Shown piece by piece: positions 10,101 through 19,500 of a DNA stretch of 64,000 nt. Location: positions 1 to 64,000 of the forward strand of contig JASANC010003421.1 of NCBI GenBank assembly GCA_030248135.1. Direction: 5' to 3'. Source of the DNA: Theristus sp. LFF4_11 (Eukaryota; Nematoda; Chromadorea; Monhysterida; Xyalidae). The position numbers and the translations under genes were made by a program. A model generated the notes under the pieces. The model saw nothing but the letters and a program-made list of their open reading frames with translations, was not told the DNA's origin and ran no database searches. Position 1 is the stretch's first letter. Each line of letters begins with the position of its first letter.

Positions 10101-12721
10101 GCAGCCCGGTATACAGACAGATGTGGGCCTACTGTCGTCGCGATCCTGCGCACTTGGCCTAGGTCATGCGACCTATTACCACTCTTGTGTCATGGTGATG
10201 CTTTTGTAAACCTTTCATAAAATCATTTAGCGAGTCATCGATATCGATCGAAAACAACGCCCCGGTTCAGCAACACTGATTTATCATTTTCTTCTGAGCG
10301 CCAAAAAATCTTTCACGTTCCCAGGTACGTTGATGCATTTCTCGAAAACGTTTACAAATTTTCATGTTCTGCCGATTTAGACTGAGAAATTGCAGACATA
10401 ACGATAGATCAGGCTGCAAGTTTTACTGCATTTATTGTTTTCACGGTTTCACCTGATGCAACCAAGTGCAAATGAACCATTAGTGCGTACAACTTTTAAG
10501 CGCTTCATCTCGCCAATCAATAGTTCAACCATTTGAACTGAAATTCGGAATTTCTATTAGGTTGACTTCAAAATGTTGTACGGTACCCAAGTGCCGTTGA
10601 AAACAACGAAAAAACAGAATTTTTGCCCGCTGATACCGTTTTAACGAACCCTGCACCTGCATCTGCATTATTATTCTGCGTGTTTCTGAATATAGAAATC
10701 TACAATGTAGGTCAACGAGCAGAACTGGCGGTCGTAAAGTTGTTCAGTTTACCGTTGTGTCTGGTGGCGCGAGCAGACAAGGAAGCTGCAGCAAAAATTC
10801 ATTTTCATCGCGCGTTTCCTGCCGATCCGGTAAACGTTCACTCCACGGACATAAAAAACTGAACATATCTGTTTAGTTTTTTTTGTTTTAGTGTTTTAAG
10901 GTCCGTTCATACAGAGGTACAATGTATGCACAGTGAGGTATGCGTACTGAGGTATGGTCAGTGTGTTGTGTTTAGCACACTATCGTTCATACAGCACGTA
11001 CGGCACGGCACGTATTGCAAACTAGCGTTCACGGAGACGTCGGCCAGCACGCCAGTATGAACCGGCCTTTTTTCAAAGAAAACTGGCGAAGCTCTGCGAG
11101 ATGAGTTGAAGAGCTTCTACGTTTTGTGCAGTGCAACGTGTTCAGCCAAACAACGAAGGTCCGTTGTGATGAATGGATCGACGTATTCCGCGAGAAGTTT
11201 TCGGCGCTTTGTCAGACAAAAGAGACGCAGAAGCTGGCACCACAGGCACACCTGCTCGCTGATCACGTACGTGTATGCGCAAAAGCATCAATTGGCCTTT
11301 AGACGTGCCTACATTACTGTTCGTTTGTACGTTACCAAGCATGCTAACAATCGTTGCAACGTGCAATTTTTGAATTCACTGTTTTTTCGTTTAGTGCATG
11401 GAATGGCTGTGGACGGAAAAATTCAGCCGCAGCAACGGCGCACGGGCTGGCAAACTGCTGCGCAAGGATGATGACCCGCACTACATGACTGAATTTGTGT
11501 TCATGACTGCGGTAAGTGAATAAAAAAACTGCATCCACGATTCACCAAGACCAGCCGCAAAGGTTGCCCACAAAAAATGTTTCCGGTTTCATCAACAGGG
11601 AAAATACGTGTACAACACCAAAAGCAAACAACATCGACAGCTGGAAAAGGTGGAAGACCCGAAGACGTGCTACATTGTGGACCACAATAAACAGCCAGCT
11701 GCAAACAATGCAAGGGACAAGTCACACGAGCCTGTGTTCTCGTATCAGTACATCTGGAAATGCGCCAACTTCATCCGCGGGCACATGTCAAAGGAGTGGC
11801 AACTCGGGTATGACACAAGTTTCAGAAACGCTGATCACCAAGATGCCAAGTACAGTGGCACAAAGTGAACCATCTGAAAAAATACACTGCAACAATTGCC
11901 ATAATCTCAAATTTTAGTAACTGCAGTAGCTATTGGTCGATTGACAAAAAAGTGCACGATGTCTGGCTAGGTCTTATTATCAGTAAGTTATTGGCTGTTT
12001 TGGTCATTTTTTTCTGCGCAGACTGATCTACGGATTTTGCGAAAGAGACTTCGCCAACAGACTGCTGAAAGAATTAGGAGACCACGCTGGTGAGACGATC
12101 ATTATCCGATTCTCACAACGCTTCTACGGGCGCCTTGACGTGCAAAGACTACGTCAGTCATCACACGGACACAACAAAGCTCCAGGTAAATTGCGACTCT
12201 TTAGCTAAACACAGTTCTGTTCCGTGCTGTAATTCGCAAAAAAGCGGACAGCCACACTCGGTGGAAAATCATCCATTTTGTGTGCACACTAGAACTGAGC
12301 AAACGAAAACAGCTAGCTAGGTTCGCTGATGTTTTCCCAAACTATGTCTGTGTTCGGCAATTCTGCCCGGTGTCCGTCGCACTGACGAGCCAGCGGGCAA
12401 CACGCGGTGTGCGTCTAGCTGGCGAAACCGCAAACAGCGAACTTCATGTATCTCATGAACAAACAAATACAATGTAGGCGTACATGGTTTGCAGCGTCTA
12501 ACTGGTGGCTTGACGTGAACACGATCGCCCGCTACACCAATCAGTCGTTCGGCGACATCGTGAAACGAAACCTCGGCCACCTGCGGCCGCCGGTGCGTTA
12601 CGTCTATCCGAAACATCACGTGCAGACACTGTACAACGCGAGCAGCCTTGACGATGCGCAGTACGTGATGTGCGAAAAGTGCATGCGCAATTACTACGCA
12701 CCAGGCACACCAATGGTGTAG
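4104..12721 (+). CDS. STAT-family transcription factor
   Basis: Predicted exons: 4104-4346, 4909-5355, ~5410-5430, 5690-5899, 7417-7494, 7725-7891, 7986-8174, 8549-8638, 8706-8766, 9106-9171, 9240-9333, 10618-10829, 11132-11266, 11395-11511, 11599-11807, 12022-12185, 12495-12721. Domains in order: a long Ser/Pro/Gln-rich N-terminal region; a coiled-coil region (7417-8174); a DNA-binding region recognised by AFILYKQPPD, LLGGTHECFL, PTIVSRED and SLPLCLVARADKEAAAKIHF; the linker (YQYIWKCANFIRGHMSKEW); and an SH2 domain with IYGFCERDFANRLLKEL and IIRFS, whose Arg is the phosphotyrosine-binding residue, ending near VRYVYP. The family is cytoplasmic until activated, then binds DNA as SH2-linked dimers. 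The protein stops soon after the SH2 domain with no C-terminal activation region. Phases at 8766-9106 and 9333-10618 could not be reconciled by eye, and linkage of the 4104-5430 exons is inferred from phase only. Confidence 0.75.
4385..4796. mobile_element. Harbinger-like MITE carrying a nested Tc1-like MITE
   Basis: Terminal inverted repeats start AAGGCCCGTTTATACCTGAC and end with the complement (GTCAGATATAAGCGGGCCTT). The related element at 10899-11068 has ends AAGGTCCG and CGGCCTT. A clean 3-bp target duplication is not visible, so assignment to PIF/Harbinger is tentative. It lies in the first STAT intron and is itself interrupted at 4451-4724. Confidence 0.65.
4451..4724 (+). mobile_element. 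Tc1/mariner-like MITE, copy 1
   Basis: A 274-bp element with about 25-bp inverted repeats (CGGAATGGCCGATTAAACAT at the left) and TA on both sides (4449-4450, 4725-4726). Three further copies lie at 7109-7374, 8815-9057 and, inverted, 40990-41254. The ends CAGTATGGCC resemble those of Tc1 (CAGTGCTGGCC). There is no coding capacity. It is inserted into another MITE (4385-4796). Confidence 0.85.
6058..6859. mobile_element. foldback element A, 9-bp target duplication
   Basis: An 802-bp element flanked by exact GAGCGCCAG at 6049-6057 and 6860-6868. Each arm is an array of ATTCCGGCCCGNAGA-type units followed by a unique part ending in CACACGAAGTGATTTTGG; the two arms are reverse complements. The outer ends are CGGGGGGTACAATTCCGG and, at the other end, GGCTCGTGTACTATTCCGG. 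The interior is non-coding and contains CCTAATCCTAA-type runs. A 9-bp duplication with long inverted repeats fits a Mutator-like (MULE) mechanism. It lies in an intron of the STAT gene. A shorter copy is at 24644-25106. Confidence 0.85.
7109..7374 (+). mobile_element. Tc1/mariner-like MITE, copy 2
   Basis: A 266-bp copy with inverted ends CGGTATGGCC...GGCCATACTG flanked by TA (7107-7108, 7375-7376). It matches copy 1 along its length. It sits 42 bp upstream of the STAT exon at 7417. Confidence 0.85.
8815..9057 (+). mobile_element. Tc1/mariner-like MITE, copy 3
   Basis: A 243-bp copy with ends CGGAATGGCCGAGTAAATAT and CGGCTATACTG. The left flank is TA and the right flank has become TG. It lies in a STAT intron between the DNA-binding exons at 8706 and 9106. 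Confidence 0.8.
9434..9890. mobile_element. mariner-type foldback MITE
   Basis: A 457-bp element with about 155-bp inverted arms beginning CAGGGTGGGCCAAAAAAGGT and flanked by TA (9432-9433, 9891-9892). Only about 140 bp separate the arms and no transposase is present. Single mariner-like ends also occur near 10020-10036, 26350 and 26681. It lies in a STAT intron. Confidence 0.8.
10899..11068. mobile_element. Harbinger-like MITE
   Basis: A 170-bp element with inverted ends AGGTCCGTTCATAC and GTATGAACCGGCCT, related to the outer element at 4385-4796. The interior has repeated GAGGTATG and GTACGGCACGGCACG motifs and is non-coding. It lies in a STAT intron just before the exon at 11132. Confidence 0.65.
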
Positions 12722-12787
12722 ACAGGACGGGTGGTCGCTTGACGCAACGAAGTTGCACAGTCGCACTCTATGACATATGTCTGTTGG

Positions 12788-14407
12788 GGGTCGGTCTCAA
12801 ATTGGCCAGACTCAATCTGGCTCCGGTCTCAATCAGGCCAGTTTCAATCTGGCTCGGCTCAATCTGGCTCGGCTCAATCGGGCTCGGCTTAATCTGGCTT
12901 GTTTCAATCTGGCCAGACAGAATTTTTTATTGCATGCATGTGTGCACTGCACACGCTCACGGGGGAGAAGTAAAACGCACACACACAAAGACACACGTGG
13001 TGGTCAACAATGGCTGTGTTTCTTGACACGTAACAAGTAAAAAACAATGGTATGTATGACTTGCACCTTGTACAGCGGTGCGCACATGAGTGCACAGAAA
13101 AGTGATGAAGACGATGTGTAAATTTGGAGCATTTACAACAGAATAGTCCACAATGTCAGAGATGCCACACGCAATCTGTCTTTTGCTTTTTCGTGACTTT
13201 TTGTGCATCTTGTATAATGTATTTTGAAAAGATTTTGCATCCACCCTTCATCAATTATTTGCGTGAAATTGTTTGTTTGTGTGTTTGCGTGAAAGTGTTT
13301 GTTGAAATCCAGTTGTTTTCCCACTTTTTTGAATCAAAATTATTATCAAACTTTTGGTTTCGGTTGAATTTTAGTCGTTTATTTAGAGTGCAGTAAATTT
13401 TCAGCTGTTTGTGAACCCGAAGCGTGTCAACATCTAATAACAATATAACAACATCTAACAATATGAGGGCTGAAAACAAACAGTGCATGCCTCTCACATG
13501 CAATGTTCATGCACAATGCGATCCTGGGTTTTTTTGCAGAAAAACGTCGGTTTTTTGCAGAAATTTTGGAGCGTTTGCAGAATTTTTTTCGCAGATTTCT
13601 GCAAATTGCAGAAACAGATTTGCATGCAAACTTTGGTTCTGCAATATTGATTTTGTGCTTGGCGCTTGACTGCGGTTTCACATCAACATGGAAGAAATTT
13701 CAAACAGTTTTTTTTGTCAAAAACAGTTGTTTCGGCGGTTGCTGTAGCGCAAAAACCTAGATGCGATCAATACGCCACACCGCTGCGTTGACTTCTGACC
13801 TTCATACCAACAGATTTTTGTGCATTTGCATTTCATACAATGAGTGTTTCGTGGTTGCTTCTTGCTGTCCGGAACTCAACTACGAACCGAAGTCCGTGGG
13901 ATGTGTCTCATAACAGGAGCCAAACGGCTTGGAATCGCTTTCACCGAATATCATGTTTCTGTCGCTGTCTTCTACAGTTGGTTATTCTCTTCTCTGGTTT
14001 TCCGTCTCTCGATAACTTCTCATTTCGTGTCTTTATGTAAAATCTATGTTCAGATTTGAAATCATGACAAAAAATTGGTCAGGAAAGGTAAAAGAAGTGT
14101 AAAAAATGGTTCAATATAACTCGAAAAACATGCATTCTTGCAGAAACCAAGGCAAAAAGGGAAACCAAAAAGCGTTTATTTGTTTACATTCCCACAATTT
14201 TATGACATAAATAGAAGACACACACAAAGGTATAATAAAATATTCTGTCTGGCCAGATTGAAACAAGCCAGATTAAGCCGAGCCCGATTGAGCCGAGCCA
14301 GATTGAGACGAGCCAGATTGAGCCGAGCCAGATTGAGCCGAGCCAGATTGAAACTGGCCCGATTGAGACCGGAGCCAGATTGAGTCTGGCCAGTTTGAGA
14401 CGATCCC
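12788..14407. mobile_element. foldback element C, 9-bp target duplication
   Basis: A 1620-bp element flanked by exact GTCTGTTGG at 12779-12787 and 14408-14416. The arms (12788-12925 and 14243-14407) are reverse complements built from tandem 11-12-bp units of the form CAATCTGGCTCGG, ending in CCAGACAGAATTTTTTA. The outer ends are GGGTCGGTCTCAAATTGG and, from the other side, GGGATCGTCTCAAACTGG. The roughly 1.3-kb interior shows no credible gene. Unit sequence differs from elements A and B, but architecture and duplication length are the same. It lies just downstream of the STAT stop codon. Confidence 0.85.
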
Positions 14408-14695
14408 GTCTGTTGGTGGTCACGTGATGCATGCATTCTACATGCAAACCAAACTCGGCCTCCACATCAATTCATGCATGGGGAACCACAGGAACGAGAG
14501 ACTGACGGACAGACTAATTCAGTGAACCAATTCACTGTTTCTTTTGTTTCGAATCAGTTTTTACAAGTTTCAGCAAGAATACACCTTGTAAAATGTCCTC
14601 TCAGCACAAGAGATCGCGTCAGTTCTGAATACCAACCATTCTCCCTATTGATGTTTTTTCATCACCCTGTATTTGATTACAAAACTAACCACTTA

Positions 14696-14878
14696 AGGCG
14701 GAAACACCATTTAGTTTTTCGTCCGTACGCACAAACGTCGTTCTAAATCCCGTGCGCAAACTAATCGTGTCCGTAATGCATTAAGATAGCACACGCGACA
14801 CGATTTCTAAATCGCGTGGCCATTTTTTACGTGTCGTGTCCGTGCGTACGTAAGAAAAACTAATTGCTAAACGCGCCT
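14696..14878. mobile_element. Harbinger-like MITE, intact copy
   Basis: A 183-bp element with ends AGGCG...CGCCT and imperfect inverted repeats sharing TTAGTTTTTC and CGTACGCAC. It is flanked by a TTA duplication (14693-14695, 14879-14881), the target length and base choice of PIF/Harbinger elements. An eroded copy is at 982-1175. Confidence 0.75.
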
Positions 14879-14881
14879 TTA

Positions 14882-15526
14882 TCAGATTTTTTCATCAATG
14901 ATCTTCCTAGTTTTTTTTCGTAAATTTTTCTTCTCATTGTAATTATGTCAAGTAACTTTTTGAGATCACGAAGGTGAAAGTCGGATCGAAACGAATACCG
15001 TACTCTCTGCATAACACAGTAAGACATCCGACTGAATGGTGAAACATCATCGTTTTCTGTGGATCTCCCCCATAAAAGCCTGATATATTTGCTAAGTTAA
15101 CCGCTCGTGGGTTGCGAATTTCTATTTTTCCAGAGCAGATTTTTTGCCGTTAAGTAATAACTTTTTCAAGCCATACTTTGTTCAAACCTTCGTTCATAAA
15201 TGAACTCCAGAAGTAACGAATTCGGGTTTGGTGATTTTATTTGTTTTGGTGTTGGGTTTGTGGTTTCTGGTTTACATATGGAACCGAACAGTTTTGCGCA
15301 CGTCACGACAAGAAATGTTCGATAAAAACCTGACTGAAGTTATGAACACAAAACAATCAATCAAACAATTCTTTGATGTGGTTGAGCTAGGCTGGCAGAA
15401 ACGAACAGCTAAACTTACTTAAAAAGCGATACTCAGCGCTTTAATAACAACTACTGCAGGTAGGTAATGTACAGAGGCGGATACTTGCACACGCAGCGGC
15501 GCGCAATGACCGAGCGTGCGCAGTTC
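14882..15526. other. intergenic, no supported gene
   Basis: A 65-codon open frame at 15228-15422 (+) starts with a hydrophobic stretch that could be a membrane segment. It has no homologue I recognise and no supporting splice context, so it is not called as a gene. Confidence 0.4.
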
Positions 15527-16108
15527 CTACTTTGCCCGTTGCTCTCTGTCGACCACGACGACGTACTGCGAGGCGCCCGCTTGCGGCTGCATCGAGGCCA
15601 CGTCCGCCGTGCGCACCTTTCGTCCGTGCAACAGAAACGGACTGCGCAAATCGTGCTGGCAGTTGCTGACGCCCATGCCGAGGCCGACGCCGGTGCCGAA
15701 CCACACCGGCCACGAACGACCTGCGATCCATAAGAGAGCACTAGTTTGGCACAGTGACGCTGTGGAGGGTTGCGTCGTCGTGTGGTTGATGGCAAAGAAT
15801 CCACCTAAACCGGCAGGCAAAGCATGAACACTGCAAACGTAAACGTACGTCGTGCGAGCAGCACCGAAACGGCAACGCCGATCGCTAAGCCAGTGCCTGC
15901 AAATGGGAACACACAAGCACTGCAGGTTTTCGGTTGTTGAGCAGAGGGCCACGCTGTGCCGCGCAATTTCAACATCAACAGCTCTACATCAACCACCTGC
16001 ACCAGCATCACCCTGCCTACCGGTCTTCAGCAGCGTGTCGCCGGCGCATCGGTCCAGTTTCTTGCCGAGCTCGTCTTCCGATTTGACGCGAACAACCTCT
16101 TTCGTCAT
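15527..16108 (-). CDS. MIC10: MICOS complex subunit MIC10
   Basis: A mitochondrial inner-membrane protein that bends membrane at crista junctions by oligomerising through glycine-rich hairpin segments. Exons on the minus strand are 16108-16021, 15896-15849 and 15720-15527; both junctions are in phase and give 109 residues. The N-terminus (SEDELGKKLDRC) matches the MIC10 signature. The first membrane segment (GTGLAIGVAVSVLLARR) and the second (WPVWFGTGVGLGMGVSNC) carry the GxGxGxG motifs. SNCQHD followed by PFLLHGRKV is the family C-terminal landmark. The tail of about 30 residues after HGRKV is longer than in the vertebrate proteins I know. The gene lies about 485 bp downstream of a same-strand gene (16593-25252), so co-transcription is possible. 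Confidence 0.92.
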
Positions 16109-16592
16109 TCTCCAAAAAAATCGACTGAGAAATGGCAAAATTCGAGTACACTGACGATGAAGAGGCAAAACGGTGCAATGTAACCACTTATTAGGTGGAC
16201 ATTGATATGACAAAGATTTATAAAACGAGAACTGCAAAACAAAGTTTGGACATTTTTATCACACTAGTATGTGATTGTGATAGAGTAACAACACCATTGT
16301 AATGAGTGGCAAACTCTGAAATTAAAAAAACATGGCCACTCACAAAACGTTATTTCTGTCACATATGCTATAATCAAAACATTAACGAATGACAACTGTG
16401 GTGCTGCGAACGAAGCGACAATACAAAACTCAAATATTGTACAGCAGCAACAACAACAACAAAAAATTTTCAAACAATCTCTATAAAAGTAGACAGCATC
16501 GCCAGTGGTCATGTTATGATGATGTGTATGCCTAAACCAACTGCATTTTTAAATCAGAAAACAACTTGAAAACAGAGAACATCACACATCAG

Positions 16593-19500
16593 TCAAGCAG
16601 ACTTCAAAGCATCCAAGAACTTTTTCACCGTGTCACGACATTGTTTTGCGTTCTCTGGTGCCGAATCATCCAAGGTGGATGCCTGATCGAGCAACGCTTG
16701 CATTTGCACCGCCATCGCAACCACATTCTCCGTGAGACTGTTCGCATCGTCCTGTGCCCATTGAAACAATAACAAAGTCCCACGTTTGTCCACACTATTC
16801 AAACTGGTCATGGGCCCACCTTCACTAAGCCCCACCACGCTCCACCTCCTTTATCAAGCAAGCCCCGCCTCGGCCCTCGGCCCACATTTACTAAACCTGG
16901 CCATGCTCCACGTTTACTGAGTATCACAATGCTCTACCCCCTTTTTAACAATCCCCACCGTGCTCCACCTTTACCAATCCCCATAACCCACCAAGCTCCA
17001 CCGTTACCAACGCCCATTCTCCAGTACGCTCCACCCGTATCAAGCCGCACCTTTATCACTCTATCCAAGCGTGCCCGCATTTCCCGATCGTTCTCGACCG
17101 CCTGCGACTCGAGCCAGTCCAGAAAGTTCGCCAACTTGTCCGATGTTTTGGTGTCGCCAAGCGCGCTGTTGTCGGTGGTCGTTTGCTCAGAATCATTCGA
17201 TTGGTTCTCGTTTCGCTCCGCCCGCCGAGGCAATGGCAACCATCCTCCACTTTTCGTCGGACTATCTGCAGTGGCGGTTGAGCCGTTGTTGCTTGGGTTA
17301 GCTTGCTCAGGTGCAGTCGATTCTGTTGTTGGTGGTGGTGATGCTGGCGGTGCCGGTTGCGATGAGCCTAGAAAGTAAAGCCAAAGCTTGTGTCGTGTGA
17401 AGGAGGCGAAGCAATGTTGAATGATGTGTGGAAAAGCCGCGCAGATAAAAAAACTGAACGCGCTGTTTTGCGTCCGAACGTATTCTGAATAAGAATTAAA
17501 AACTAGGGATGGATCCGGCAAATTTGCCGGAATCCGGGCCGGATCCGGCAAAAGCCCATTCCGGCCGGGCCGGATCCGGCAAAAATTGCCGGAATCCGGA
17601 CCGGAATGGCCTTTTTATGTCTAAAAAACATCTACGCACATTTCGTCGCTTCTTCATCACATTTTCAGCATAAAACAGCACAGACACAGAAACAAAGTCA
17701 GCAAGACACAGCACGTGAACCAACCAAAAATTACAACAACAACTGACAAAATTCACATCGCATAGGGATAATCAAGTGCTGGCAACACTTCATTCAGAAA
17801 CATGACCTTTTCGGCGTTCTGAGTTGACAGACGAGATCGGCTGCACACAAACACCTGCCTGGCTTCAGAGAACATTCGTTCGCTTGCCACGCTTGTTGGT
17901 AGCGGTGCCAGGTATCTGCGCGCGATTGTCGATAGTTTGGGGTATTTAGACGAGTTCAGCCGCCAAAAGTCTAACATTAGATCACTTTTGTCCGGTTCGT
18001 CAATAAAATCATCCGACTCGTACATATTTGTACTTGCTGTTGCTCATCACTTGCTGTAAGCTGTATTTGGGATGGCACAGGAAAAACAAAAGCCCATGAA
18101 CAAAAAAATAACAAAAAAAAACAAAAAAAAGAAAAAAAAAAGAAAAAAAGAGAAAAAAAAACAAGAGAGAAAAATGGTGACGAAAAGAAAAGAAGTGCGT
18201 GTTTATTTGCTTTCTCTTGCTTAATAATCGGCCTGAAGTCAATCGTGGCCGTTGTGCGCTGTCTGATGTTGTCGGTTGTGATGCGCTATTTTATTTATTT
18301 CTTCTCTCAAGCTTCAATTGTGTTTGCGCGTTTTTTTAACATTCAATTGTTTCTGACTGTCGACGGTTGGTTTTATTTTGTGGATTTTGTTTCTTTGTGT
18401 GAATACCCGGGCAGTCATCTGCCCATTCGTTTGCATCGACTTTTTGCTTGCTTTCATTCATGCATTCACCAAGTTCATCAATAATCTTGTGTTTCTTTAG
18501 GTTTTTTTGTGACATCAATTGTGTTTGTTTTGCATAATGGAAGTTTTGTGAATGTGTTGATGTGAACTGGCCGTGAGGCATACAAATAAAATTGATTGAT
18601 TGATTGATATTCATTTCGCCGCGCAGTTCGTCTTCGAGACTGGATTCGCCTGACGGGTTGCGTGGTCGCACAGCGTGAAACTCTATGCCTCCGTAGAGGC
18701 CAGTCGATTTCTTTTTTGGTTCGGGCTCGCGTTCACTTTCGTCATCGTCGTTGTTCGCGATCTCGGATGTATCGTCGCAGTTTGTGGGCGTCTCCGGTCG
18801 TTTCAAGATATTCTTTGCAATGTGAAGTAGTTCACAACGAATCGCGCCTTCATTTTCGAAGACGACTGCAGTATTCTTGAATCGCGGATCAAAATACGTG
18901 GTCATGATGTTGGAGTCGTTGTGGAAATGCGCACGGAAGCGTGTGTCGATGCTGGTCAGCAGCGTTTTTTTCGTCGTACCAATGCCACTCGCATCGACTT
19001 GTTCGATGCGCTGCTTCAATGCTCAAACGGCGGGCAACACCATTGAAATGGATTCGTCGTCTCGTGGATTCGTCGTTGGGGGGGGGGGTATCGGGTTTTA
19101 GGGGGTCACGGCATCCCGCACACCCACGGTAACACACGTCGCTAAAATCTCTGGTGTTCTGGGGCTCACAAAAAAGCAACTGTTTGACAGCTAACTGAAT
19201 ATGACCAACGAAGATGGCTGATTTCAAAAAAACTGCTATTGTTCATCAACAACGTCGGCCAAAAGCTGGCAGCCACGTTTTTTAATGTGGACGATGCTGC
19301 ACATAAGTTTACCACTCAAGACAAAAACAGTGAACCATTTACCATTGAACAGAACACTAAACTAAAGAAACGCTCACTGATCACATGTCAAATGCACAAC
19401 AACAAAACCAACAAAGCACCGAAACAAATTTGTCAAACCATTGAACAGCTCTGAAACAGAGGAATCAATTGGTTAATTCGCGGGTCTCGGCCATTCCGGC

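Noticed and set aside
15228..15422. 65-codon frame with a hydrophobic N-terminus
   Set aside because: Too short and without homology, splice partners or promoter; kept only as a note.
18336..18600. Open frame extending the hAT transposase past residue 140
   Set aside because: This part reads through the 18029-18606 insertion and is not transposase, as the intact copy at 49146-49853 shows.
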